This document shows, piece after piece, positions 25,165 through 33,235 of a stretch of DNA of 64,000 bases. Each line of letters opens with the position of its first letter. Position 1 is the stretch's first letter. Location of the stretch: NCBI GenBank assembly GCA_014649575.1, contig BMTH01000001.1, forward strand, positions 186,001 to 250,000. Reading direction: 5' to 3'. The position numbers and the translations under genes are program-made. Origin of the DNA: Streptomyces griseoincarnatus. Lineage in GTDB: Bacteria > Actinomycetota > Actinomycetes > Streptomycetales > Streptomycetaceae. Under the pieces are notes generated by a model. The model worked only from the letters and a program-made list of their open reading frames with translations. It was not told the origin of the DNA and ran no database searches.

Positions 25165-25575
25165 GTGACCGTCCGCCGATTCACGCCCGAAGGCATGCTG
25201 CAGCCCACCCCGTACGAGCACGTCGCCGTGGGGACGGGCACCCGTCACGTGCACGTCAGCGGGCAGATCGCCCGTGCCGCCGACGGCACTCCGCTCGCCC
25301 CGGGGGACCTCGCCGGGCAGGTCGCCCACGCGCTCCGGGGCACCGCACGGGGCCTGCGCGGCGCCGGCGCCTCCTTCGACGACGTCCTGCGTCTCACCTT
25401 CTACGTCACCGACTGGGCGCCCGAGAAGATCGGCCCGTTCATGGCCGGGGTCGAGGAGGTCGCGGAGGAGATCGGACTTCCCCTGCCGCTCCCGCCGTCG
25501 TCCCTCATCGGCGTCGACCACCTCTTCGAGCCGGACGTGCTGGTCGAGGTGGAGGCGACGGCGATCCTCGACTGA
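25165..25575 (+). CDS. RidA (YjgF/YER057c/UK114) family protein
   Basis: 136 residues from GTG 25165, preceded by CGAGGAG. VGTGTRHVHVSGQIARAADG, HALRGTARGLRGAGASFDDVLRLTFYVTDW and VLVEVEATAILD are RidA family motifs. The catalytic Arg of canonical RidA (in the R-N/S-V context near residue 105) is not evident here: the corresponding stretch reads PPSSLIGVDHLFEP, so it may belong to a non-imine-deaminase Rid subgroup. RidA proteins hydrolyse reactive enamines/imines formed by PLP enzymes. Divergent from the HxlR regulator. Confidence 0.83.
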   Translation: MTVRRFTPEGMLQPTPYEHVAVGTGTRHVHVSGQIARAADGTPLAPGDLAGQVAHALRGTARGLRGAGASFDDVLRLTFYVTDWAPEKIGPFMAGVEEVAEEIGLPLPLPPSSLIGVDHLFEPDVLVEVEATAILD

Positions 25576-25614
25576 GCGCCACGGCCCCACCGTTCACGGC
25601 TTTACCTTCTCTTT

Positions 25615-25640
25615 GCAACCTGGGTCCCCGCTCCCCCGTC
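25615..25640 (+). promoter_or_regulatory. ECF sigma-type promoter ahead of the sortase operon
   Basis: GCAACC (25615-25620), 16 bases, then CGTC (25637-25640). This is the standard -35/-10 layout of ECF sigma promoters and predicts a transcript start near 25648 with a leader of about 60 bases. An ECF sigma factor is encoded 1.2 kb downstream in the same cluster. Confidence 0.6.
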
Positions 25641-25708
25641 TCTCCGCACGATTCATCCCCCAGCCCGCCGGGTGACCGTGCGGGCGGACCCAGGAAAGAG
25701 AGCGTTCC

Positions 25709-26083
25709 ATGCGCCGAAACGTCCTGAGCGCGGCGGCACTCGCGTGCACCGCCGTGCTGGCCACCGCGATGCCGGCGTTCGCCGACGACCCCTCCCCCGT
25801 CCCCGACACGACGGCGGCGGCCACCGACTCCGCCGAGCAGGCGGACGGGACCGGCCCGAGCCCGGTCCCGTCCGACCGCGGTGCCTCCGAGGCGACTCCG
25901 GCTCCGGCGGAGGACACCGACGGGGTCACCGTGGTGCCGCGCGGTGCGCCGGACACCGGTGACGCGCCGGTGGCCGAGCAGTCCGGCGGCGACGGTCTGC
26001 TGATCGGCGGGGGCGCCGCCGCGGTGCTCGCCGCGGGCGGCGCTGCGGTCTTCGTCGTGCGCCGCCGGGCGTCCGGGGCATGA
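25709..26083 (+). CDS. Small cell-wall/membrane-anchored protein (predicted sortase substrate)
   Basis: 124 residues. Signal peptide of about 26 residues ending AMPAFA, then an Ala/Pro/Thr/Ser-rich spacer. A GAPDTGDAP motif at about residue 80 resembles a degenerate LPxTG/LAxTG sorting site, followed by a Gly/Ala-rich hydrophobic helix and the RRRASGA positive tail. This layout (signal, spacer, motif, helix, basic tail) is that of sortase substrates. The next gene, overlapping by four bases (ATGA), encodes a class F sortase, so they likely form enzyme and substrate. AGGAAAGAGAG precedes the ATG. Confidence 0.8.
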   Translation: MRRNVLSAAALACTAVLATAMPAFADDPSPVPDTTAAATDSAEQADGTGPSPVPSDRGASEATPAPAEDTDGVTVVPRGAPDTGDAPVAEQSGGDGLLIGGGAAAVLAAGGAAVFVVRRRASGA

Positions 26084-26700
26084 CCCCGTTCTCCAGGCGC
26101 GCCGTCGTCGCCGCGGCCGTGGCCTGCCTGGTCACGGGATGCGGCGGCGGTGCGGACTCCGACGGGCCTGTCGCGACGGAGACGCCGGGCAACCGGTCGC
26201 CCGCCGCGGCGGGGTCATCCGTCTCCCGGCCGAGTCCCCTGGCGCGTTCGGTTCCGGTCGGTCTGGAGATCCCCGCCATCGGGGTCGACACCCCGGTCGT
26301 ACGGCTGGGTCTGGCCCCGGACCGCACGGTGGAGGTCCCGCCGATCACGGCGGACGACCCGGCCGGCTGGTACCGGTACTCCCCCACCCCCGGCCGGCCG
26401 GGTCCCTCGGTGATCCTCGGCCACGTCACGGTCGGCGCCCACGGCGACGGGGTCTTCCGTCATCTGGCGCGGCTGCGGCGGGACGACGGGATCACGGTGC
26501 GTCTGGAGAACGGCACGGCGGCGCGGTTCGCCGTCACCTCGGTCCGCACGGTCGCCAAGGCCGACTTCCCCACGGAGGACGTCTACGGCGACACCGCACG
26601 GCCGGAGCTGCGGCTCATCACGTGCGGCGGACCACTGGAGGACGGCGAGTACCGCGACAACGTGATCGTCTTCGCGGCGCTCCGCGCCACCGCCCCCTGA
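26080..26700 (+). CDS. Class F sortase
   Basis: 206 residues. The N-terminus has a lipoprotein-type signal with LVTGC (Cys21), so it may be lipid-anchored instead of TM-anchored. The sortase barrel contains PVGLEIPAIGVDTPVV, VILGHVT (His115), LITCGG (nucleophile Cys182) and YRDNVIVFA (Arg192), the complete catalytic triad. Class F enzymes cleave LPxTG-like signals and attach substrates to peptidoglycan. Translationally coupled to the preceding substrate gene; followed after 112 bases by an ECF sigma factor gene. Acts on the outer face of the membrane. Confidence 0.9.
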   Translation: MTPFSRRAVVAAAVACLVTGCGGGADSDGPVATETPGNRSPAAAGSSVSRPSPLARSVPVGLEIPAIGVDTPVVRLGLAPDRTVEVPPITADDPAGWYRYSPTPGRPGPSVILGHVTVGAHGDGVFRHLARLRRDDGITVRLENGTAARFAVTSVRTVAKADFPTEDVYGDTARPELRLITCGGPLEDGEYRDNVIVFAALRATAP

Positions 26701-26812
26701 TCCGGCGTCCGTGTGCCGGGCCGTCGTACCGGCGGCCCGGCACACACGGCGTCCCCGCGTCCCGTCCACGAGCGGTACCCCGCCTCCGGGGCCGCCCCGA
26801 CCATGGAGAGCA

Positions 26813-27304
26813 TTGAAACGGTCCCGCGAGCAGGCAGCGTCCGAGCTCTTCGCCGCCCTCTACCCGCGCCTCGCCGGCTGGTGCCGTCGTCTGGTCGACG
26901 ACGACGAGACGGCCCACGAGATCGCCTCCGAGGCGTTCACCCGGCTGTGGTCGCGCTGGACGTCCGTGTCGGAACCACGGGCGTTCCTGTACGTCACCGC
27001 GGCCAACCTGGTGCGCGACCACTGGCGACGGCTCGACCGCGAGCGCAGGACCGTGCGCCGGGTCGGCACCGAGGCGGCCGTGCGCCCGCACACGGAACCC
27101 TCCGACCCGTCGGTGCGGATGCTGGTGCAGGCGCTGCCGGAGCGGCTGCGGGTGCCGATCCTGCTGCACTACTACGCTGACCTGCCGGTCCGGGAGGTGT
27201 CCGCGGTGACCGGACGCAAGGAAGGAACCATCAAGGCCGATCTTCACGCGGCCAGGGAGCTGCTCCGTGCCCACCTGAGGAGAAACCTTGATCACTCACA
27301 CTGA
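26813..27304 (+). CDS. ECF (sigma-70 family) RNA polymerase sigma factor
   Basis: 163 residues from TTG 26813, preceded by GGAGAG; longer in-frame starts lie upstream without conservation. Region 2 is REQAASELFAALYPRLAGWC, ETAHEIASEAFTRLWSRW and FLYVTAANLVRDHWRR. Region 4 is LPERLRVPILLHYYADLPVR and GRKEGTIKADLHAARELLRA. It overlaps the following anti-sigma candidate by 17 bases. It lies downstream of the substrate-sortase pair, which has an ECF-type promoter, so it plausibly drives that operon. Cytoplasmic. Start codon is the main uncertainty. Confidence 0.88.
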   Translation: MKRSREQAASELFAALYPRLAGWCRRLVDDDETAHEIASEAFTRLWSRWTSVSEPRAFLYVTAANLVRDHWRRLDRERRTVRRVGTEAAVRPHTEPSDPSVRMLVQALPERLRVPILLHYYADLPVREVSAVTGRKEGTIKADLHAARELLRAHLRRNLDHSH

Positions 27305-27737
27305 CGAGGGCCCCGAGTTCGATCCGGACGACCCGCTCGCCGAACTCCTGCGGCCCACGTCCGAGCATCTCGGCCCGCCACCAGGCGGATTCGAGACGAT
27401 CCGACGCCGCGCGGCGCGGCGCCGTCTGGTCCGCACGACGGTCGGCGCCGGTCTCACGTGCGCCGTGGCCCTGCTCGTCGCGCTGCCGCTGCAGAACGCG
27501 ACGACCTCCGACCGGCCGGTGACGCCCACGGTCCCGCTGGCCCCTCCGCCCCTGACCGGCCTCCCCGCGCCCACGACCGGTCCCACGGCGTCACCGGAGC
27601 CCGCGGAATCGGCCGTGGACTCGCGCCCCAGCCCCGCGACTTCGGACATCGGCGAGTCGACGGCGCCTCGCGACCGCGTCGTCCCGACGCCCCGCCGGGT
27701 GGTGTCGGACGCGCCGGACGAGGTACGGGGACGCTGA
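27288..27737 (+). CDS. Single-pass membrane protein, probable anti-sigma partner of the ECF factor
   Basis: 149 residues from TTG 27288 with GAGGAG seven bases upstream. About 50 cytoplasmic residues (FDPDDPLAELLRPTSEHLGP, then FETIRRRAARRR) precede one helix (TTVGAGLTCAVALLVALPL), and a Pro/Thr/Ser-rich outer tail follows. There is no classical zinc-binding HxxxCxxC motif, so it is not a ZAS protein. The 17-base overlap with the ECF gene, size and topology fit a membrane anti-sigma factor or an accessory sensor. Role inferred from context only. Confidence 0.65.
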   Translation: MITHTDEGPEFDPDDPLAELLRPTSEHLGPPPGGFETIRRRAARRRLVRTTVGAGLTCAVALLVALPLQNATTSDRPVTPTVPLAPPPLTGLPAPTTGPTASPEPAESAVDSRPSPATSDIGESTAPRDRVVPTPRRVVSDAPDEVRGR

Positions 27738-27773
27738 GGCGGGAGGACGCGGTACAGAAACCCTGACGCGGGA

Positions 27774-27990
27774 TCAGCCGCGCCTCATCACGTGCCCGGC
27801 GTGGTGCAGTTCGTCGCCCTCGAAACCGCCCGTACGCCCGGAAACCGAGGTCGTCCAGGTAGTCGACGCGGTCTCCGTCGATCCAGAAGCGTCCCTGTAG
27901 GCGTGCGTGCGGCCGCCGCGCGTCTCGTCGCAGCGGCCGTCGGCGGTGAGCTCCTGACGCAGGAAGCCGGTCCTTGTCACGCACCCTGCC
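27774..27990 (-). pseudogene. Atu4866-domain protein remnant, frameshifted
   Basis: On the minus strand three pieces in changing frames rebuild one domain. GFLRQELTADGRCDETRGGR, then RFWIDGDRVDYLDDLGF, then GDELHHAGHVMRR end at TGA 27774. The order and motifs (RQEL, DGRYDE-like, YLDDLGF, LHHAG) match the short Atu4866 domain. At least two frame changes make it non-functional, and there is no start or ribosome binding site. Confidence 0.72.
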
Positions 27991-28032
27991 TGACTCTTGA
28001 ACGCGGCTGGGCACGCTGCTTGGCTGACCGGC

Positions 28033-28565
28033 ATGACCGATCTTGGACCCGTCCCGTGGCCGCCCGCACCGATCCGGACCGAGCGGCTGGTGCTGCGTGC
28101 GGCGGAGGCACGGGACCGTGCGGTATTCGTCGAGCTGTACGCGTCGCAGAAGGTGCACACGTATCTCGGCGGCGCCAGGCCCCGGGAGGAGCTGGCGCGC
28201 GAGATGCCGGCCGTGCCTGGGCAGTGGCCGGGGAGCTTCGTCGTCGCACTCGACGGGGTGATGACCGGGCAGGTGCTGCTGAGAAGAGCGACGGAGCACT
28301 CGCGTCCGGCAGCCGTGGGCAAGGTCGATCTCGGCTATCTGTTCCTGCCGCGGGTGTGGGGACACGGGTACGCGGCGGAGGCGGCGGGGCGGCGCTCGAC
28401 TGGCTGGACGGCGTCCTCCCCGACGAGCCGGTGGTCCTGGCGACGCAGACCGCCAACACTCGCTCCCTCCGCCTGGCGGCCAAGCTGGGCTTCACGGAGG
28501 TGGAGCGGTTCCGGGCGTGGGAGGCGGAGCAGTGGCTCGGCCTCCGGCCCGCGGCTTCCCCATGA
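28033..28565 (+). pseudogene. GNAT acetyltransferase gene with one frameshift
   Basis: From ATG 28033 the frame encodes IRTERLVLRAAEARDRAVFV, GQVLLRRATEHSRP and DLGYLFLPRVWGHGYAAEAA, the usual GNAT start and acetyl-CoA-binding strand. Near 28385-28400 in a GC repeat (GCGGCGGAGGCGGCGGGGCG) the frame shifts. It then continues as ALDWLDGVLPDEPVVLATQT, NTRSLRLAAKLGFTEVERFR to a stop at 28563. One base is missing (or two extra). The rest looks intact, so this may be a recent mutation or a sequencing artefact. Functional product would be a RimJ/RimL-type N-acetyltransferase of about 178 residues. Confidence 0.78.
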
Positions 28566-28583
28566 CGGCGGGTGCGCGTCGGG

Positions 28584-29222
28584 TCATTTCCGCTCGGGAC
28601 GCAGCAGGACCTCACTGCCGATCGGTGTGAACCCGCAGGCGAGGAAGGCGCGGAGGGAGCGGGCGTTGCCCGGGGAAACGGCCGCGAACACGGGCTCGCC
28701 CTCCGGGACGAGGGACAGGGCGTCGGCGATGAGCGACCGCCCGTGCCCTCGGCCGCCGTCCTGGACATCGTGGAGTTCGACGCTCAGCTCCCGCCGTCCG
28801 GCAAGGCCGTCGGCGAGGGTGATGAGACCGCGCTCGTCGCCGTGGACCTCGACGTGCGTCCGCACGTCTCTGGCGTGGCGTACGCGCGGGTGATCGTCCG
28901 CGCCGGCCACGGACGCCAGGCGCGGCGGGCCGCCCGTGCCGCGGGCCGTGAGGGTGACGTCGACGACGTCGATCCAGCCCTTCGGGCCGGCCAGGTGGCG
29001 CAGGAAGTCAGGCGCGAGCGAACCACCGAATCCGTCGGGCTCCCGGGCGTGTGCGGCCCGCTCGCTCAGGGCGGTGGCGACGACGGCGTGGCCGGTGAAG
29101 GCGACCGAGCATTCGAGCCCTCCGGCCAGGGGCGGCAACACCGTCACCTTGCCGTCGACGGGCGGGAAGCGACCGTCGGCGGCTGCCAGGAAGTACGCGA
29201 GGAGCGGGTGCGGTGCGCCCAC
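28584..29222 (-). CDS. GNAT family N-acetyltransferase
   Basis: 212 residues from GTG 29222, chosen because homologous sequence begins PHPLLAYFLAAADGRFPPVDG and AGGTGGG lies upstream; an upstream GTG at 29315 has its GGAGG directly adjoining the codon. The N-terminal half has LPPLAGGLECSVAFTGHAVV and the GFGGSLAPDFLRHLAG block. The C-terminal GNAT core has GGRGHGRSLIADALSLVP (acetyl-CoA pyrophosphate loop) and SPGNARSLRAFLACGFTPIG. Substrate unknown. It faces a methyltransferase gene across a short divergent region. Confidence 0.82.
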   Translation of the reverse strand: MGAPHPLLAYFLAAADGRFPPVDGKVTVLPPLAGGLECSVAFTGHAVVATALSERAAHAREPDGFGGSLAPDFLRHLAGPKGWIDVVDVTLTARGTGGPPRLASVAGADDHPRVRHARDVRTHVEVHGDERGLITLADGLAGRRELSVELHDVQDGGRGHGRSLIADALSLVPEGEPVFAAVSPGNARSLRAFLACGFTPIGSEVLLRPERK

Positions 29223-29340
29223 GGTTGCCCACCTGTCTGTCGAGGGAATCCGGCAGGGGTCATTGTCGGGCAGGTCGGCGCCCGCACCGGGCGCTAAATG
29301 GGTCGACAGCGTCACCCTCCGCCCGGCACAGTGGCCGACC

Positions 29341-30081
29341 GTGACGAGCAGTGAACTGTGGGGCCCCGAGTCCGCCGAGCGCTACGACTCCGAGGAGACC
29401 GAGATGACCTCGGCCGCCGTCCTCGGAGCGACCGTCGACTTCCTCGCCGGCCTCGCCGGGGACGGCCGCGCGCTGGAGTTCGCCATCGGAACCGGGCGCG
29501 TGGGGGTACCGCTCCGCGAGCGTGGTGTGCCGGTGGCGGGCATCGAGCTGTCCGAGCACATGGCTGCCGTGCTGCGCCGCAAGGTCGACGAGGACACGCT
29601 GCCGGTGGCCCTCGGGGACATGGCGACGACCGTCGTGCCGGGTGAGTTTTCCCTGGTGTACCTCGTCTACAACACGATCTCGAACCTGCTCACGCAGGAC
29701 GAGCAGGTCGAGTGCTTCCGCAACGCCGCGCGTCATCTGCGGCCCGGGGGCCGATTCGTGATCGAGCTGGGCGTGCCGCCCCTGCGGTTCCTGCCGCCCG
29801 GGCAGGTCGCGGTGCCGTTCGACGTGTCGGAGCGGCACCTGGGCCTCGACACCCTCGACACCGTCGAACAGCTCCTCGTCTCCCACCACTTCACCCGCGA
29901 CGGCGAGGACGGCCGCTACCGCCGCGGAGCCTCCCGGCACCGCTACGCCTGGCCGGCGGAACTCGATCTCATGGCCCGTATCGCCGGGCTCCGGCTGGAG
30001 CGCCGTGTCGCGGACTGGGACGGTGCGCCGTTCACCCAGGACTCCCCGAAGCACATCTCGGTGTGGCGGAAGCCGAGTTGA
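29341..30081 (+). CDS. Class I SAM-dependent methyltransferase
   Basis: 246 residues from GTG 29341. SAERYDSEETEM lead, ALEFAIGTGRVGVPLRERG (motif I), VAGIELSEHMAAVLRRK (motif II), VYLVYNTISNLLTQDEQVEC (motif IV region) and RHLRPGGRFVIELGVPPLRF (motif VI). The C-terminal half has the conserved YRRGASRHRYAWPAELDLMA block of a widespread small-molecule methyltransferase family. Cytoplasmic. It ends 25 bases before the NhaC-like remnant on the other strand. Substrate unknown. Confidence 0.88.
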   Translation: MTSSELWGPESAERYDSEETEMTSAAVLGATVDFLAGLAGDGRALEFAIGTGRVGVPLRERGVPVAGIELSEHMAAVLRRKVDEDTLPVALGDMATTVVPGEFSLVYLVYNTISNLLTQDEQVECFRNAARHLRPGGRFVIELGVPPLRFLPPGQVAVPFDVSERHLGLDTLDTVEQLLVSHHFTRDGEDGRYRRGASRHRYAWPAELDLMARIAGLRLERRVADWDGAPFTQDSPKHISVWRKPS

Positions 30082-30106
30082 GGCCGTCGCGGGGTCAGGC
30101 CGGGGC

Positions 30107-30850
30107 CGGCAGCGGCTCCTCGGCCGCGCGGCACGGGCCTCCCGGACGATGCCGAATCCGGTGTACCCGCAGATCACCGCGGTCATCACGCCGAACTGGT
30201 TGCAGATCACCGCGGTGATCACGCCGAACTGGTTGCAGAGCACCGCGGTCATCACGCCGACCTGGTTCGGAAACGGGTACGCGGCGTACGCCGTGGTCGC
30301 GGCGCCCAGGGTCGCGGACGTGCAGGCGGCGGCCTCCGTCCACGGCACCAGCGGCACGAAGACCGTCCCGAAAGTCCACCAGCGTGCGCGAGAGGCTCTT
30401 CGGGGCGAGCCCGCGTTCGGGGCAGACGTCCTGGAAAGCCCGGCCCGGCACGGTGATCGTCCGGTACGGGACACCCATCGCGAGGGCCGTGTCCAGGGAA
30501 CCCATCGCGGTGGCGAGGATGATCCGCCCGCCCTGCGGACCTCGGCGAGCAGGCGGTGCATCAGGACGTCCAGACAGCGGGTCACGGTGAGGATGCCCGC
30601 GAAGGCGAACCCGGCGAGTCCGATGAGGACGGTCGTCGTCATGGACGCCGTTCCGCCCCGGCTGAGCAGCGTCCGGGCCGCCTCGGGCGGGTGCCGGGGT
30701 CGATGCCTCCGTGGCCGTCCCGCATCGCGGAGGTGAAGCCCGTCGACGCGGCGGAACAGATCCGTGCGAGGGTGAGTCGTGGACGATGCCGCCCAGCGCT
30801 CCCGCGACCGGCGACGAGGCGATCACGGCCGGCAGCGCCCGGCTTCCGCA
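30107..30850 (-). pseudogene. NhaC-type Na+/H+ antiporter remnant, several frameshifts
   Basis: Minus-strand pieces in alternating frames line up with the C-terminal half of NhaC-family antiporters. In order these are ARICSAASTGFTSAM, TLLSRGGTASMTTTVLIGLA with GFAFAGILTVTRCLDVLMHR, GRIILATAMG, TVPGRAFQDVCPERGLAPKS with SLSRTLVD, then VFVPLVPWTEAAACTSATLG and finally GYTGFGIVREA. At least three frame changes exist and the N-terminal half is absent. An in-frame 33-bp triplication sits just before GYTGFGI. The parent protein exchanges sodium for protons across the membrane; this copy is dead. Confidence 0.75.
30170..30268. repeat. Three tandem 33-bp units inside the NhaC remnant
   Basis: Units start at 30170, 30203 and 30236 (each begins CAGATCACCGCGG or CAGAGCACCGCGG). 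Unit 2 differs from unit 1 at one base and unit 3 at three. On the coding (minus) strand each unit encodes an 11-residue block of the form FGVxTAVxCNQ, so the expansion kept the frame. Confidence 0.9.
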
Positions 30851-30927
30851 TGACCGCGCCCACCGGCATCACGGCGGGCGGCAACAACTGTCGACAGTCG
30901 GCACGAAGGGAAGAGGTGGACGTAGCG

Positions 30928-31875
30928 ATGCACAGCGTGGTGGCCGAGGTCCGGCGCGGTGATTTCCTGGAGTCCGTGCACCACGGGACGGTCCTGGCGA
31001 CCGGCCCCGACGGGTCCGAGAAGGTGAGGATCGGAGACGTCGACGCCCCGATGTACCCGCGCTCCTCCAACAAGCCCCTGCAGGCGCTCGGCATGCTGCG
31101 CGCCGGACTCGACCTGGACGGCCCGCTCCTGGCGCTGGCCTGCGCCAGCCACTCCGGCGAGGACTTCCACCTGGAGGGCGTACGGGCAATCCTGGCCTCG
31201 GCCGGCCTCTCCACGGACGCGCTGCGGTGCACGGCCGACCTGCCGATCGGCGAGGGCGCGCTCCGCGACCACCTGCGGAAGGGCGGAGAACCCTCCCCGC
31301 TGACGATGAACTGCTCGGGCAAGCACGCCGCGATGCTGGCGACCTGCGTCGCCAACAGCTGGGACACCGCGACCTACCTCGACCCGCTCCACCCGCTCCA
31401 GGTGCGGCTGCGCGAGACGGTGGAGGAAGTCGCGGGAGAGAAGGTCGCGGCGACGGGCGTCGACGGCTGCGGCGCGCCGCTGTTCGCGATCGGTCTGCGC
31501 GGCCTCGCCCGCTCCTTCGGGCGCCTGGCCTCCGCGCCGGAGGGCACCCTCGAACACCGTGTCGTGCGGGCGATGAACACGCACCCGGAGTACGTGGGCG
31601 GCACCGGGCGTGACGTGACACGGCTCATGCGGGCGCTGCCCGGCGCCGTCGCGAAGGACGGCGCCGAGGGCGTCTACGCGCTCGGCCTGCCGGACGGTTC
31701 GGCGGTCTCGTTGAAGATCGCCGACGGTTCGCAGCGGTCGCGCCCCGTGGTGATGATCGCCGCCCTGCGCCGCCTCGGCGTCGACGTGGACGGGGACGCC
31801 ACGCTCGCCGAACTCGCCACCGTCCCTGTCCTGGGCCACGGCGAGAGGGTCGGTTCGATCCGCGCCACGTTCTGA
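30928..31875 (+). CDS. L-asparaginase II family (ReAII-like) asparaginase
   Basis: 315 residues. Conserved SSNKPLQALGMLRAGLDLDG holds the Ser-x-Lys pair (Ser46/47, Lys49). The SHSGEDFHLEGV, TMNCSGKHAAML and ATGVDGCGAPLFAIGL motifs carry the Cys and Lys residues that bind zinc and shape the active site in the Rhizobium etli ReAII type. HPEYVGGTGRDVTRLMRALP and LGHGERVGSIRATF end the protein. It hydrolyses asparagine to aspartate and ammonia; probably cytoplasmic. ATG 30928 is preceded by AGAGGTGG; an in-frame GTG four codons upstream is the alternative. Lies directly after the NhaC remnant. Confidence 0.9.
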   Translation: MHSVVAEVRRGDFLESVHHGTVLATGPDGSEKVRIGDVDAPMYPRSSNKPLQALGMLRAGLDLDGPLLALACASHSGEDFHLEGVRAILASAGLSTDALRCTADLPIGEGALRDHLRKGGEPSPLTMNCSGKHAAMLATCVANSWDTATYLDPLHPLQVRLRETVEEVAGEKVAATGVDGCGAPLFAIGLRGLARSFGRLASAPEGTLEHRVVRAMNTHPEYVGGTGRDVTRLMRALPGAVAKDGAEGVYALGLPDGSAVSLKIADGSQRSRPVVMIAALRRLGVDVDGDATLAELATVPVLGHGERVGSIRATF

Positions 31876-31896
31876 GAGTGGCGCGCCCCGCGCACG

Positions 31897-32475
31897 TCAC
31901 TCCGGCAGCATCACCTCCAGCAGGACCGCCGTTCCGCCCACCGGGCGGGTCTCGTGCAGGGTGATCACTTGACCGGGGCGGAGATGACCCCACAGCTCGG
32001 GGGTGAGCGGCGCCAGACGCACCGGGGCACGGCCACCGGGTTCCAGGGCGGGGACGCCCTCCACCCAGAGATGGGCGACGGCGTACGCCGGTTCGCCGGT
32101 GGGAGTGCGGTGGCCGATGTCCCACATCGGGCGCAGGACGCCGGCGCCGGGGACAGGCGACCGGCGGCCGCCGTCGGACGGGGCGCGCAAGGTGAGGTCG
32201 GCGCGGATGACGCCGTTGCGGACCTCACCCTCCCGCCAGTGGCACCATGCCGCGCTCCGGTCCAGACGCAGTTCCTCGGCGGCGGCTGCCATGGACGCCC
32301 AGAAGACGGCCGGGAGCGGCCGCACGTCCCCCAGTTCCTCCAGCAGTCCGAGCGCCACCTCCCACTCGTCATGGGCCAGGTACTCCCAGACGTCGTCCAC
32401 CGTGACGTCGTTCCCGGTCGCGCTCTCCTCGGGGACCAGGAGAGAGGCCGACTTCAGCAGGTCCAGGACGTCCAT
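31897..32475 (-). CDS. Uncharacterised protein with EF-Tu-like C-terminal segment
   Basis: 192 residues. The N-terminal 90 residues are helical and acidic/Trp-rich (VWEYLAHDEWEVALGLLEEL, WCHWREGEVRNGVI). The C-terminal part, PVRLAPLTPELWGHLRPGQV followed by ITLHETRPVGGTAVLLEV, resembles the barrel of elongation factor Tu domain III. No GTPase domain is present. Homologous streptomycete proteins are annotated hypothetical. Convergent with the asparaginase gene, 21 bases apart. No function can be assigned. Confidence 0.7.
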   Translation of the reverse strand: MDVLDLLKSASLLVPEESATGNDVTVDDVWEYLAHDEWEVALGLLEELGDVRPLPAVFWASMAAAAEELRLDRSAAWCHWREGEVRNGVIRADLTLRAPSDGGRRSPVPGAGVLRPMWDIGHRTPTGEPAYAVAHLWVEGVPALEPGGRAPVRLAPLTPELWGHLRPGQVITLHETRPVGGTAVLLEVMLPE

Positions 32476-32581
32476 GTCCCGTATTCTGCCGCGCTCCCGG
32501 CGATGAGTTCCGTGCGAGGCGGGAGTCCGCCCCCGCAGACACACGCGTCCCAGCCCTTCCGCCGACAGGAGCCCCTCCCCC

Positions 32582-33226
32582 ATGACGCCTCTTGCCGCCA
32601 CCACCGTGTGGCCCATGATCCGTGCCGAGCGGGCCGCGCTCGCCGACGATCTCGGGGCGCTGACCGCCGAGCAGTGGGCCACCCCCTCGCTCTGTGACGG
32701 GCTCACCGTGCGTGAGGTGCTCGCGCATCTCACCGCGGGGGCGAGTCTCGACACCGTCAGGTGGCTCGCGGGCGTCGTCCGCTGTCGGTTCGACTTCGAC
32801 CGGCAGGTCGCCATGCGCCTGGCCGAGCAGCTGGGTTCGGGGCCCGCGGACACCCTGGACCGCTTCCGGCTCGTGGTGCCGAGCACGACCAAGCCTCCCC
32901 TGCCCGCCGTCGCCATGCTCGGCGAGACCGTCGTGCACGGGGAGGACATCCGGCGGCCGCTCGGCATACGGCGGAGGTACCCGGTGGAGACCGTGACCGC
33001 CGTGGCCGAGTACTACCGGGGCACCGACCTCGTGGTCGTCGCGAAGGGACGGATCGGCGGGCTGCGACTCGCCGCGGACGACGGGCCTTTCACGACCGGG
33101 GACGGACCCCTCGTCACCGGACCGACCCTGGCCCTCGTCATGGCGATGACCGGGCGCGCCGCCTGCTGCGACGAACTCGACGGCGACGGAGTCGGCATGC
33201 TCCGCCACCGCGCCGGTATGCGGTGA
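32582..33226 (+). CDS. Maleylpyruvate isomerase-family, mycothiol-dependent enzyme
   Basis: 214 residues. RAERAALADDLGALTAEQWA, LCDGLTVREVLAHLTAGA and the HGEDIRRPLGI motif are those of the MDMPI/DinB-like family; the two His and Glu in HLTAGAS and VVHGEDI are the likely metal ligands. Such enzymes use mycothiol as cofactor or substrate in actinobacteria. The C-terminal part (LRLAADDG, GPTLALVMAMTGRAACCDEL) is the SCP2-like MDMPI C domain. Substrate unknown. GACAGGAG precedes the ATG. It ends at a terminator convergent with bglC. Confidence 0.88.
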   Translation: MTPLAATTVWPMIRAERAALADDLGALTAEQWATPSLCDGLTVREVLAHLTAGASLDTVRWLAGVVRCRFDFDRQVAMRLAEQLGSGPADTLDRFRLVVPSTTKPPLPAVAMLGETVVHGEDIRRPLGIRRRYPVETVTAVAEYYRGTDLVVVAKGRIGGLRLAADDGPFTTGDGPLVTGPTLALVMAMTGRAACCDELDGDGVGMLRHRAGMR

Positions 33227-33235
33227 CGCCCGCGA

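Noticed and set aside
26711..26812. Longer N-terminus for the ECF sigma factor
   Set aside because: Upstream in-frame residues (Pro/Arg-rich) lie before any sigma region 2 similarity; the TTG at 26813 has a nearby Shine-Dalgarno.
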